Positions 8,651 to 16,639 of a DNA stretch of 64,000 bases are shown here, in pieces. Under the pieces are notes generated by a model. The model ran no database searches. It was not told the origin of the DNA and was given only the letters and a program-made list of their open reading frames with translations. The position numbers and the translations under genes are program-made. Where the stretch lies: assembly GCA_013361095.1 (NCBI GenBank), contig JAATWA010000001.1, positions 2,272,501-2,336,500 of the forward strand. Reading direction: 5' to 3'. This stretch comes from Pseudanabaena biceps. GTDB lineage: Bacteria; Cyanobacteriota; Cyanobacteriia; Pseudanabaenales; Pseudanabaenaceae. Position 1 is the first letter of the stretch; each line of letters starts with the position of its first letter.

Positions 8651-8743
8651 TGGTATTAAAAAGTGCTGACATCTATAAAATGCTGTTTTGGTGCTACATT
8701 TTTCAGAGTCCAAACATCTTAATTCTCAGGGGCATCACCAACT

Positions 8744-10468
8744 TTGGCTGGCAACGAAGAACAAGAAATCGTCACCGAAACACAGGAATCGCTATCCGCA
8801 GGTAAGTCTGCTAAGCGATCGCTGTTAAATATCGCGACAATTGTGGCGATCGCCACATTGTTGAGCAAAATATTTGGACTTTTGCGCCAAGTGGCGATCG
8901 CGGCGGCTTTTGGTAACGGAACTGCTTACGGCGCGTATAACTTTGCCTATGTGATACCTGGGTTTTTATTGATTTTGCTGGGCGGTATTAATGGCCCCTT
9001 TCATAGCGCGATCGTTAGTGTGTTGGCAAAACGCGATCGCCAAGAAGTTGCAGCAATTATCGATAGCATCACCACCATCGTTACAGGAATTCTATTGTTG
9101 GTGAGCATTGCCCTAGTGATTTTTGCAGAGCCGTTGATGCATCTAGTCGCCCCTGGATTATTTGTCCCTGAAGCTGATTTGATCGCCCAAGGGATCAATA
9201 CTGAAACCATTCAAAATCTTAAAATCACCAAAGACATCGCCATCCAGCAGTTTCAGATTATGGCTCCGATGGCTGTCTTAGCAGGACTTGTGGGCATTGG
9301 ATTTGGCGCATTAAATGCTGCCGATGCTTATTGGCTGCCTTCAGTGAGTCCCATCTTTTCTAGCTTGACGGTATTGATTGGCATTGGTGGCTTGTTTTGG
9401 ACTATGGGTAGCAAAATTTTACTGCCCGAAAATGCGGTCTTAGGCGGCGCAGTATTAGCATGGTCAACCCTTGCGGGGGCAGTGTTGCAATGGCTAGTGC
9501 AGTTGCCCGTGCAGATCAAAGCTGGCATGGGTGGATTTAAGCTACGATTTGATTTTCAGCGTCCTGAAGTTAAAGAAGTGCTGCGGATCATGATCCCTGC
9601 TACTTTTTCATCGGGAATGCTGCAAATTAACGTATGGACAGACTTATTTTTTGCCTCATTTATTCCCAATGCGGCGGCGGCGGTGTCGGCGATGGGCTAT
9701 GCAGGGCTACTGGTGCAAACTCCTTTAGGGATTTTGTCAAATGTGATTTTAGTGCCGTTATTTCCTGTGTTGTCAAAACTTACAGATCCTGAAAATTGGG
9801 ATGAACTTAAGCAACGCATTCGCCAAGGTCTAATGTTGGCGGCTCTGACGATGTTACCGATCAGTGCCTTGATGATCGCGCTGGCTCTGCCGATATCGCA
9901 GGTAGTTTATGAGCGCTATGCTTTTGATGCCGAGGCTTCGCAATTAACTGCTGTTGTGTTGATGGCTTATTCTGTCGGGATGTTTGTCTATTTGGGGCGT
10001 GACGTGCTGGTGCGGGTGTTTTACGCCCTCGGTGATGGTGATACCCCTTTTAAAATTAGTATTGTCAATATTTTTTTAAACGGACTGTTTGACTATCTAT
10101 TAGTGCAGAGGTTCGGTGCGGCAGGGATTGTATTGGCGACGGTTTCGGTCAACGTAATCTCTATGGTGGCGATGATGTACTTTCTCGATCGCCGTTTAAA
10201 TAAAATGCCTCTCAAAAGTTGGAGCATTACTCTATTGGGTTTAGTAGTTGCCAGTGCGATCGCAGGCGTTGCAAGCTGGGGAACTTATCAACTCGTCAGT
10301 CAAAATTTTAATAGCTTGGGTACAGTTGCCAAGTTTGGGGGAGAGGTCGGTGGACTTGCGATGGCAAGTGGTGTTGGCTTAACTATTTTTGGCGCGATCG
10401 TTTTACAAATGAAAATCCCTGAAGTTAGCACTCTGACCAATCAAATTAAACGCCGCTTTTCGCGTTAA
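8744..10468 (+). CDS. murJ: Lipid II flippase MurJ (MviN family)
   Basis: A 574-residue polytopic membrane protein of the MurJ/MviN (MOP exporter) family. The conserved N-terminus LLSKIFGLLRQVAIAAAFG (about residues 40-58) is the family signature. About 14 membrane helices follow, with typical segments such as PVLSKL and GDGDTPFKI. It flips lipid-linked peptidoglycan precursor across the inner membrane. The start is a TTG preceded by CAGGGG. No ATG lies between it and the conserved region, so the exact start is uncertain. Two hairpins follow directly after the stop. Confidence 0.93.
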   Translation: MAGNEEQEIVTETQESLSAGKSAKRSLLNIATIVAIATLLSKIFGLLRQVAIAAAFGNGTAYGAYNFAYVIPGFLLILLGGINGPFHSAIVSVLAKRDRQEVAAIIDSITTIVTGILLLVSIALVIFAEPLMHLVAPGLFVPEADLIAQGINTETIQNLKITKDIAIQQFQIMAPMAVLAGLVGIGFGALNAADAYWLPSVSPIFSSLTVLIGIGGLFWTMGSKILLPENAVLGGAVLAWSTLAGAVLQWLVQLPVQIKAGMGGFKLRFDFQRPEVKEVLRIMIPATFSSGMLQINVWTDLFFASFIPNAAAAVSAMGYAGLLVQTPLGILSNVILVPLFPVLSKLTDPENWDELKQRIRQGLMLAALTMLPISALMIALALPISQVVYERYAFDAEASQLTAVVLMAYSVGMFVYLGRDVLVRVFYALGDGDTPFKISIVNIFLNGLFDYLLVQRFGAAGIVLATVSVNVISMVAMMYFLDRRLNKMPLKSWSITLLGLVVASAIAGVASWGTYQLVSQNFNSLGTVAKFGGEVGGLAMASGVGLTIFGAIVLQMKIPEVSTLTNQIKRRFSR

Positions 10469-10469
10469 A

Positions 10470-10547
10470 GCCACATACAGACAAAGGCGACGCAATGCGC
10501 CGCCTTTGTCTGTATGTGGCGAATTGCGCGCTTCGCGACGCAATTCG
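10470..10547. terminator. Two hairpins between murJ and sbtB
   Basis: 10470-10520 has arms GCCACATACAGACAAAGGCG / CGCCTTTGTCTGTATGTGGC. 10520-10547 has arms GAATTGCG / CGCAATTC around CGCTTCGCGA. They lie between convergent genes and could stop transcription from both sides. Confidence 0.6.
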
Positions 10548-10565
10548 CTTCTGAGGTTTGTGAAT

Positions 10566-10856
10566 TTAATTAATGCTCATGGCATCAGAGATATAACAAA
10601 CGCCGCCAAATTTTTTGGTGACGGGCTTAAGTTTTTCTACTAATAAATCAGTTTTATCCGCCAAAAAGAAAGCAATCACATAGTCATTTTCTAACATGCT
10701 CATGTCCAAATCGCCAGAGTTAGTGCCTCTAACGCCTTTACCGACGACATTACGGATTACGGTGTAATTTAAAACCCCAACGCTCTCCAGCACCTTGATG
10801 ATCTTGCTTGATTCCACAGAATCAGATACAATCTCAATCCTTTTAACCGCTTTCAT
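10566..10856 (-). CDS. sbtB: PII-like carbon-sensing protein SbtB, short form
   Basis: A 96-residue PII-superfamily protein (KRIEIVSDSVESSKIIKVLE at the start, VGKGVRG in the T-loop region, NDYVIAFF). It lies 75 bases downstream of sbtA on the same strand. SbtB is known to bind adenine nucleotides (cAMP, AMP, ADP/ATP) and regulate the bicarbonate transporter SbtA at the membrane. This protein ends at YISDAMSIN and has no C-terminal CGPxGC cysteine loop. That loop is present in the Synechocystis protein and has been linked to redox-sensitive nucleotide hydrolysis. The assignment rests on the family pattern and the sbtA context. Confidence 0.9.
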   Translation of the reverse strand: MKAVKRIEIVSDSVESSKIIKVLESVGVLNYTVIRNVVGKGVRGTNSGDLDMSMLENDYVIAFFLADKTDLLVEKLKPVTKKFGGVCYISDAMSIN

Positions 10857-10931
10857 AATTTTTCTCTATTAAAAATGATCATAAACATAAATATTTGAGT
10901 TGGTAAAAATCAGTGCAGAATCATGAGCGCT

Positions 10932-11918
10932 CTACACCCAAAACAAGTTAATTACATATAAATACAAAGGAATACCAACGATGATATTGAAAGGGAATGT
11001 AACTGCTAAAGCTGTCGATACATAGAGGCTAGGATTAGCTTCGGGGACAGTCATCCGCATAGCAGCAGGGACGGCTATGTAAGAGGCACTAGCACATAGC
11101 ACCGCAAATAAAAGCGCATCTCCCTGTGACATTGAAATTAGCTTAGCGATCGCGATGCCCACTCCTGAATTTAAGATCGGCATCAAAATTGCAAAGGCAA
11201 TTAAGAAAAAGCCTGTTTTTTGTAGATCCTTAATTCGTTTAGCTGCCACTAAGCCCATGTCCATCAAGAAGAAGGTCAGCACACCGTAAAACATATCTTG
11301 GGTGAAGGGTGATAAAACGTGCCAGCCTCTTTCACCTGTTAGGCAACCAATGATCAGACTACCTACCAACAAAAATACCGAACTGTTAAGAAAAGCTTCC
11401 CGTAATACTTCTCCCCAAGCAAATTCACGATTTTCGCCTTTTTCGCTTTTTTCTTTGGCGGTAAATAAACTGACCAGAATCAGTCCCACAATGATGGCGG
11501 GTGATTCCATCAGGGCAAGGGCGGCCACCATATAGCCATCGAACGGGATGTTGAGTTGACCTAAAAATGAGCTGGCCGTAATAAAAGTAACTGCACTAAT
11601 CGAGCCATAGGTCGCCGCGATCGCCGCCGCATTGTAGGCATCAAGCTTAATTTTGAGAATGAAAAATGAATAAACAGGAACCAGACAAGCCATGAAAATC
11701 GCGGCTGTCATCGTCAAAATCACCTCTTGATTGATGCCACTTTTGACTAGCTCGACTCCACCCTTAAAACCGATCGCTAAGAGCAAATACAAAGAAAATA
11801 GTTTGGGAATTGGTGGCGGAATTTCTAAGTCTGACTTAATCAGTACTGCAATCATGCCCAAGAAAAAGAACAGGATCGGCGGGTTAAGTATGTTAGAAAC
11901 AATTAAGTCTAAATTCAT
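10932..11918 (-). CDS. sbtA: Sodium-dependent bicarbonate transporter SbtA
   Basis: A 328-residue membrane protein of the SbtA (DUF897) family with about ten helices. It starts with NILNPPILFFFLGMIAVLIK and carries FKGGVEL (about residues 52-58), GSISAVTF and a repeat-like second half containing FFLMDMGLVAAKRI. SbtA imports bicarbonate with sodium as part of the CO2-concentrating mechanism. It is the first gene of the minus-strand sbtA-sbtB pair. It is somewhat shorter than the Synechocystis homologue (374 residues), mainly in the central cytoplasmic loop (about residues 150-165, KEKSEKGENREFA). Its promoter region would overlap the Nudix relic starting at 11946. Confidence 0.93.
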   Translation of the reverse strand: MNLDLIVSNILNPPILFFFLGMIAVLIKSDLEIPPPIPKLFSLYLLLAIGFKGGVELVKSGINQEVILTMTAAIFMACLVPVYSFFILKIKLDAYNAAAIAATYGSISAVTFITASSFLGQLNIPFDGYMVAALALMESPAIIVGLILVSLFTAKEKSEKGENREFAWGEVLREAFLNSSVFLLVGSLIIGCLTGERGWHVLSPFTQDMFYGVLTFFLMDMGLVAAKRIKDLQKTGFFLIAFAILMPILNSGVGIAIAKLISMSQGDALLFAVLCASASYIAVPAAMRMTVPEANPSLYVSTALAVTFPFNIIVGIPLYLYVINLFWV

Positions 11919-11945
11919 CGGGCTTACCAGATTTAACTTATAAAT

Positions 11946-12149
11946 ATGACATCATCACACAAACGCCGCCGAGGCACAGCAATTGTGGAGACAGAGGCGG
12001 GTATCATTTTGGCAGAAACATCAAAAAGCTCTCTGCTATTAATTTTGGGATTATCGGACAAAAAATGCAGACTTGTTCAAGATGTTGCAAAAATATTAAT
12101 GAGGATGAACGAAAATTCGGATCTTTCATCCTGTTGCGCTAATTTTTAG
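11946..12149 (+). pseudogene. Decayed N-terminal piece of a Nudix hydrolase
   Basis: A 67-codon ORF begins with KRRRGTAIVETEAGIILAE, which matches the first strands of cyanobacterial Nudix hydrolases. The part that should form the Nudix box (GX5EX7REUXEEXGU) reads LLLILGLSDKKC followed by VQDVAKILMRMNENSD. It aligns in length, but the catalytic Gly, Glu and REXXEE residues are gone. The C-terminal half of the domain is missing. This looks like an inactive relic divergent from sbtA. It could still be a small expressed protein, but not an active Nudix enzyme. Confidence 0.5.
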
Positions 12150-12160
12150 GAGCCTAACAA

Positions 12161-12844
12161 ATGACAGCGATCGCCTCTCCCCCCATCAAACAACAGACAA
12201 AGCCACTCATCACTGATCAGTGGATTACCGCAACGTGGGACGAGTTTGTGCAGATTCTCGACAATCCTCTCTATGCAGAATCTCGATGCTACTACGACAC
12301 AAATCAAATTAAGCAAATGAGGATCGAAACTATGCCTGTCGGCTCTGAACACGCACTAGATAACGGCATTATCTATGCTGCGATTTTTTTGTACTGCACC
12401 TTAAAAAATATTTCCCACAAAGGCTTGCTCAATGCTAGTTATGTTAAAACAGGATTTCAAGGTTGCCAGCCAGATATCTCGTATTACATTGGGGAGTCCG
12501 CTGCCCTTGCGCCTCGTAGTAGTTCCATTGTCAGTCTTGACGAATCACCCGTACCAAATTTAGTGATTGAAATATCTAGCTCTACGATTAATGATGATTT
12601 AGGTAAAAAGCGGCTACTTTATGAGCAATTGGGGACTAGTGAGTATTGGGTAGTTGATGTTCAAGAGGTGAAAATTATTGCTTTGGAAATGTTGGAGAAT
12701 GGTGGTAGTCGGCAGATCACTACATCTAATTTATTAGGAGGCTTAGCGATCGCTGATCTCGAAGAAGCCCTAAAGCTTAGCCGTGAAAAATCACAATCAG
12801 AAGTTGGAGCATGGCTTTTACAAAAATATAGCAATATTCATTAA
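12161..12844 (+). CDS. Uma2 family (DUF820) endonuclease-like protein
   Basis: A 227-residue protein of the Uma2/DUF820 family, which has a PD-(D/E)XK restriction-endonuclease-like fold and is greatly expanded in cyanobacteria. The putative active-site elements are CQPDISYYI (about residues 105-113), LVIEISS (about 133-139) and DLGKKRLLYEQLGTSEYWVVD. Their biological role is unknown; relation to mobile DNA has been suggested from the fold only. AGGAG lies about nine bases before the ATG. A long hairpin follows eight bases after the stop. Confidence 0.85.
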   Translation: MTAIASPPIKQQTKPLITDQWITATWDEFVQILDNPLYAESRCYYDTNQIKQMRIETMPVGSEHALDNGIIYAAIFLYCTLKNISHKGLLNASYVKTGFQGCQPDISYYIGESAALAPRSSSIVSLDESPVPNLVIEISSSTINDDLGKKRLLYEQLGTSEYWVVDVQEVKIIALEMLENGGSRQITTSNLLGGLAIADLEEALKLSREKSQSEVGAWLLQKYSNIH

Positions 12845-12851
12845 GGTTACT

Positions 12852-12957
12852 CCCTAAAACCCAAGGATTAGCGGTGCGGGGCTTCGCGCCGCACCGCTAA
12901 TCCTTGGGTTTTAGGGCTACAGCCTAAAAGTCCGTACCGAGGGGACGGACTTTTAGG
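12852..12957 (+). terminator. Two hairpins after the Uma2 gene
   Basis: 12852-12916 has arms CCCTAAAACCCAAGGATTAG.. and a centre containing GGCTTCGCGCC. 12923-12957 has arms CCTAAAAGTCCGT / ACGGACTTTTAGG. Either could terminate transcription; the first has the repeat-type centre, the second does not. Confidence 0.6.
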
Positions 12958-13101
12958 ATATTCCAAACTTTAATTAAGTATTTTTAAGCAGACGTTATAC
13001 TATGGTTAAACGTGAATCTGCATACTATTTTCTGATTAGTTGCGTAACCACTTTCTCAGCGAATCCGTACAGAACTCTACAAACATTCAACAGTTGGAAA
13101 A

Positions 13102-13719
13102 ATGAGCGAACCAACTCCCTACGAAAAATTAGGAGTCAATGACGAAGCCTCCTTTGAAGAAGTGCGTGATGCACGCGATCGCCTATTGCGCGAATATGAG
13201 GGGGATGAATCTCGACAAGAAGCGATCGAGCTAGCCTACGATGCCATCCTCATGGATCGGTTACGCGCTCGCAAAGAAGGCAAAATCGCCGTACCCGATC
13301 GCATTCGCTACCCTGAACGTGTAGCTACCGCTGTGCAGCCTACATTACAAAATAATACTCAACGGCGCACTCCCTCATGGCTATCAAAATTATTAGATCA
13401 GCCCAGCCAAAAAGATATTTATATTTCCCTTGGGATTTTTGCAGGACTTGGTGCGATTAGCTTCTTTGTGCCAGCCTCTACCACTTGGCTATCCTTTGGG
13501 CTGGTGGTTAGTATTTATTGGTTAACACGCAAAGAGAACAAATTTGGGCGTGCTTTGTTGATTTCCCTTTCAGGTATTACTATCGGTGTGGCTCTGGCAG
13601 CTCTGACTAATCAATTACTAGTCCTATCTCGCGTTGTGGGTGATGGATTTTTCCCTAGCTCCATCCAAATGGTGATTATTTTATTAGTCATGTGGTTGCA
13701 CGCTTGCTTCTTAAGATAA
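13102..13719 (+). CDS. CPP1-like (DUF3353) J-like chaperone membrane protein
   Basis: A 205-residue protein with an N-terminal J-like segment (YEKLGVNDEASFEEVRDARD and the helix to about residue 60) and three to four C-terminal membrane helices (about residues 108-205). It lacks the HPD motif of a true J domain. This layout is that of cyanobacterial relatives of the plant protein CPP1, a holdase that stabilises protochlorophyllide oxidoreductase POR in chloroplasts. The role in cyanobacteria is inferred from this similarity. A TATACT box at 12996-13001 may be its -10 element. It is followed six bases later by a strong terminator. Confidence 0.85.
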   Translation: MSEPTPYEKLGVNDEASFEEVRDARDRLLREYEGDESRQEAIELAYDAILMDRLRARKEGKIAVPDRIRYPERVATAVQPTLQNNTQRRTPSWLSKLLDQPSQKDIYISLGIFAGLGAISFFVPASTTWLSFGLVVSIYWLTRKENKFGRALLISLSGITIGVALAALTNQLLVLSRVVGDGFFPSSIQMVIILLVMWLHACFLR

Positions 13720-13724
13720 GCAAC

Positions 13725-13768
13725 AAAAAGCGCTGGGCGCACGCTATGCGTGCACCCAGCGCTTTTTT
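13725..13768 (+). terminator. Terminator of the CPP1-like gene
   Basis: Arms AAAAAGCGCTGGGCGCACGC / GCGTGCACCCAGCGCTTTTTT, centre GC-TAT-GC, closing with six Ts. Confidence 0.8.
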
Positions 13769-13779
13769 ATTGTAAAAAT

Positions 13780-13888
13780 TGGTTTTTTGAAAGCCAGCCG
13801 TAGGCTGGCTTTCAAAAAACCAATTTTGGGGTTTGCAGAGCCGAAGGCTCTGCAAACCCCAGAATTGGTTTCATAATGAGAATTGCTG
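13780..13888. repeat. Type B element with a lost left end
   Basis: It has both inner hairpins of type B (arms GAAAGCCAGCC / GGCTGGCTTTC, then GGGGTTTGCAGAGCC / GGCTCTGCAAACCCC) and the right end TTTCATAATGAGAATTGCTG. The left terminal repeat is replaced by the terminator of the preceding gene. Confidence 0.7.
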
Positions 13889-13904
13889 GATCACTATAGA
13901 TCGC

Positions 13905-13933
13905 TTGGCATTTTTGGTGAATTTAACTATAAT
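13905..13933 (+). promoter_or_regulatory. Consensus-like promoter of nadE
   Basis: TTGGCA (13905-13910), a 17-base spacer and TATAAT (13928-13933) make a near-perfect sigma70 promoter, 48 bases before the nadE ATG. Confidence 0.7.
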
Positions 13934-13962
13934 GTAAAAGTCTTGCAATGCAAGGCTTTTAC
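13934..13962 (+). promoter_or_regulatory. Hairpin at the 5' end of the nadE transcript
   Basis: GTAAAAGTCTTGCA and TGCAAGGCTTTTAC form a stem immediately after the -10 box, so it would lie at or next to the 5' end of the mRNA. It leaves 18 bases to the ATG. It could stabilise the transcript or hide the leader. Confidence 0.45.
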
Positions 13963-13980
13963 TATTTGAGACTAAACACC

Positions 13981-15696
13981 ATGTCGCCTATAACTTTTGG
14001 TATCGCGCAACTTAATCCAGTCATCGGTGATCTAGTGGGAAATTGCGATCGCATATTAGCTTCTGTCCAGAAATTAGCTGAACAGGGCGCAGAGCTAGTA
14101 TTGACTCCTGAGCTTTCAGTTTGTGGTTATCCACCGCGCGATTTGCTAATGAATGGTCAGTTTGTGCGCGACATGGAAAAGGCGATCGCGGATCTGGCTA
14201 GTAAGCTGCCCAAGCAGATAGCCGTAATTGTGGGAACTGTTTCGCCCAATCATTTGGCGCATCAGGGAGGGAAGCCCCTATTTAATAGTGCGGCGCTGTT
14301 GCAAAACGGGATAGTGCAGCAGGTTTTTCATAAGCGATTGCTACCGACCTACGATGTATTTGATGAAGATCGCTATTTTGCAGTGGGGAGTGGTAGTCAA
14401 GTCTTCAATCTTGCGATCGCTGATGGGCGATCGCTGAGGATTGGCGTAACTATTTGCGAAGATATCTGGAATGATGAGAAATTTTGGAGCAGCCGTAACT
14501 ATGCTGATGATCCTGTGGCGGAGCTTACTCAAAATAATCAACTGGATGTATTGCTTAATTTATCGGCTTCTCCCTATGCGGTGGGCAAACAAAAGTTGCG
14601 TGAAGCTATGCTCAAACATAGTGCGATCGTCCATAATCTACCCTTGATTTATGCAAATCAGGTGGGGGCAAATGATGACTTGATTTTTGACGGACGCAGT
14701 ATGGCGTTTAGTCGCGATGGTGAAATGATCGCTTGTGGCAAAGCTTTTGAGGAAGATTTATTAACTGTCAATTTAGATGTGGTTGGGCAGAGTCCAATAA
14801 ATTCTAAGTATGCAGGTTATGAGAGTGATGAAGCGGAAATTTTTGCAGCGCTGGTGTTGGGCGTGCGGGACTATGTGCAGAAATGTCGGTTTCGTCAGGT
14901 GGTGATTGGATTGAGTGGTGGTATTGATTCAGCCTTAGTGGCAGCGATCGCCGCCGAAGCGATCGGTAAAGAAAATGTATTAGGCATCCTCATGCCCTCA
15001 CCCTATAGTTCTGAACATTCGATTTCTGACGCGATCGCACTGGCTAATAATTTGGGAATCTCGACTCAAACTATCCCGATTAAGCCGATGATGACCGCCT
15101 TTGACCAAAGTTTAGAAGCTCTATTTTGCGATCGCCCTAGTGATGTTACTGAAGAGAATTTGCAATCACGAATTCGGGGCAGTTTGTTAATGGCGATTTC
15201 TAACAAATTTGGACATTTGCTACTTTCTACTGGTAATAAGTCAGAAGTTTCTGTTGGTTACTGTACGCTCTATGGTGATATGAATGGTGGTTTAGCAGCG
15301 ATCGCAGATGTGCCGAAAACGCGAGTATTTTCACTTTGTGAATGGCTAAATCGTACTGAATCTGAGTTGGCGATTAAAAAAGGTAAGACTGAAGTAATTC
15401 CTGTAAATATTATTACAAAGCCGCCCAGTGCTGAGCTGAAGCCCGATCAACTCGATCAAGATTCTCTTCCTCCCTACGATGTTCTAGATGACATTCTTGA
15501 TAAGCTCATCCATCAGCATTTTTCAGCTTCGGAAATAGTAGCGTCGGGACAGGATCAAGCGATCGTTGATCGCGTAGTCAGGCTAGTCAAAATTGCTGAG
15601 TTTAAGCGTCGTCAAGCCGCTCCAGGGCTTAAAATTACCGACCGTGCCTTCGGCTCTGGATGGAGAATGCCGATCGCCAGTAATATTACAAAATAG
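13981..15696 (+). CDS. nadE: Glutamine-dependent NAD+ synthase
   Basis: A 571-residue two-domain enzyme. The N-terminal nitrilase-type glutaminase (about residues 1-265) has LVLTPELSVCGYPPRDLL with the catalytic Glu, a KRLLPTYDVFDE Lys segment and the nucleophile in ICEDIWN. The C-terminal synthetase has the ATP pyrophosphatase P-loop LSGGIDSALVA (about 310-320) and STGNKSEVSVGYCTLYGD. It amidates nicotinic acid adenine dinucleotide to NAD+ in the cytoplasm with ammonia from glutamine. I start at ATG 13981, since the upstream in-frame ATG 13948 falls in the leader hairpin. The gene converges on tlyA, and their stops share one palindrome. Confidence 0.96.
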   Translation: MSPITFGIAQLNPVIGDLVGNCDRILASVQKLAEQGAELVLTPELSVCGYPPRDLLMNGQFVRDMEKAIADLASKLPKQIAVIVGTVSPNHLAHQGGKPLFNSAALLQNGIVQQVFHKRLLPTYDVFDEDRYFAVGSGSQVFNLAIADGRSLRIGVTICEDIWNDEKFWSSRNYADDPVAELTQNNQLDVLLNLSASPYAVGKQKLREAMLKHSAIVHNLPLIYANQVGANDDLIFDGRSMAFSRDGEMIACGKAFEEDLLTVNLDVVGQSPINSKYAGYESDEAEIFAALVLGVRDYVQKCRFRQVVIGLSGGIDSALVAAIAAEAIGKENVLGILMPSPYSSEHSISDAIALANNLGISTQTIPIKPMMTAFDQSLEALFCDRPSDVTEENLQSRIRGSLLMAISNKFGHLLLSTGNKSEVSVGYCTLYGDMNGGLAAIADVPKTRVFSLCEWLNRTESELAIKKGKTEVIPVNIITKPPSAELKPDQLDQDSLPPYDVLDDILDKLIHQHFSASEIVASGQDQAIVDRVVRLVKIAEFKRRQAAPGLKITDRAFGSGWRMPIASNITK

Positions 15697-15737
15697 AATT
15701 TTCCTGCTAAAGGCGGGAAAATTCTATTTTGTAATAT
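15681..15737. terminator. Bidirectional terminator shared by nadE and tlyA
   Basis: Arms ATATTACAAAATAGAATTTT / AAAATTCTATTTTGTAATAT. Both stop codons (nadE 15694-15696, tlyA 15726-15724) are inside it, and because of the symmetry both proteins end in the same residues I-T-K. Confidence 0.8.
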
Positions 15738-16515
15738 CCAGAATATCCTCAAAGCTTGGTGTAGCTAGCTCTGAAGGTTGATCACTCAGCCACAGCCAAT
15801 ATTCAAAATTGCCAGTCCGTCCTTGAATGGGCGAAGGCGTTAAACCCTGAAATTGCCAGCCTAATTCTTGAGCAGTTTGCAAAACCCGCGCGATCGCCTC
15901 AGCTCTGATTTTGGGTTCTCGGACAATGCCATTTTTGCCAACTTGACCTTTGCCAGCCTCAAACTGTGGTTTTACTAATAGCAATGTCTCACGAGGCGAT
16001 CGCAGTAAATTCCAGAGTGCGGGCAAAATTTTAGTTAAAGAAATAAACGATAAATCTAGTACCGCAAAGTCTGGAACGATATCTTCAGGTTGATATAAGT
16101 CTTCGGGCGTAAGATGCCTTAAATTAGTGCGCTCCCGCAAAATTACTCTCTCATCGCTACGGATTTCCCAAGCAACTTGTCCATAGCCCACATCAATGCC
16201 ATAAACCTTGATCGCACCCTGTTTGAGCATACAGTCGGTAAAACCGCCTGTAGAAATACCCCCATCAAAGCAAGTACGATCGCGTAAGTCCATCCCAAAT
16301 TTGGCGATCGCTCCTGCTAATTTCTCACCACCACGGGACACAAAAGGCGATCGCTCTTTGACTAAAATCGCGGCATCGTCCTTAACTTCTGTACCTGGTT
16401 TATCGATTACCTGCTGATTGACCTGTACCCAACCAGCGCGAATAAACTTTTGAGCTTGTTCCCGTGATGGAGCCAGCTCTAGGTCAACTAATAAAACATC
16501 TAAACGTTTTTTCAA
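15724..16515 (-). CDS. tlyA: TlyA family rRNA 2'-O-methyltransferase
   Basis: A 263-residue protein with an N-terminal S4 RNA-binding domain (RLDVLLVDLELAPSREQAQ, about residues 3-60) and a C-terminal FtsJ-type methyltransferase domain. The SAM motif is FDGGISTGGFTDCML (about 85-99), and LLVKPQFE carries conserved catalytic Lys and Glu residues. TlyA enzymes methylate cytidines of 16S and/or 23S rRNA; haemolysin activity was an early misnaming. The motif has Gly-Ile where most members have Gly-Ala. The length is typical. Confidence 0.92.
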   Translation of the reverse strand: MKKRLDVLLVDLELAPSREQAQKFIRAGWVQVNQQVIDKPGTEVKDDAAILVKERSPFVSRGGEKLAGAIAKFGMDLRDRTCFDGGISTGGFTDCMLKQGAIKVYGIDVGYGQVAWEIRSDERVILRERTNLRHLTPEDLYQPEDIVPDFAVLDLSFISLTKILPALWNLLRSPRETLLLVKPQFEAGKGQVGKNGIVREPKIRAEAIARVLQTAQELGWQFQGLTPSPIQGRTGNFEYWLWLSDQPSELATPSFEDILDITK

Positions 16516-16560
16516 ATTTTATGCCAATGAATTTTGGGATATATGACATGCAATGATTAT

Positions 16561-16623
16561 AAAGAGGCTTCGACTCCGCTCAGCCAACCTAAACTGCTGG
16601 CTGAGCGGAGTCGAAGCCTCTTT
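16561..16623. repeat. Type A repeat, well-paired hairpin
   Basis: Arms AAAGAGGCTTCGACTCCGCT.. / ..AGCGGAGTCGAAGCCTCTTT, same family as 318-370. It lies between two minus-strand genes, tlyA and the gamma-lyase-like gene, 17 bases after the stop of the latter. Confidence 0.75.
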
Positions 16624-16639
16624 CAATTCTGCGCTTATT

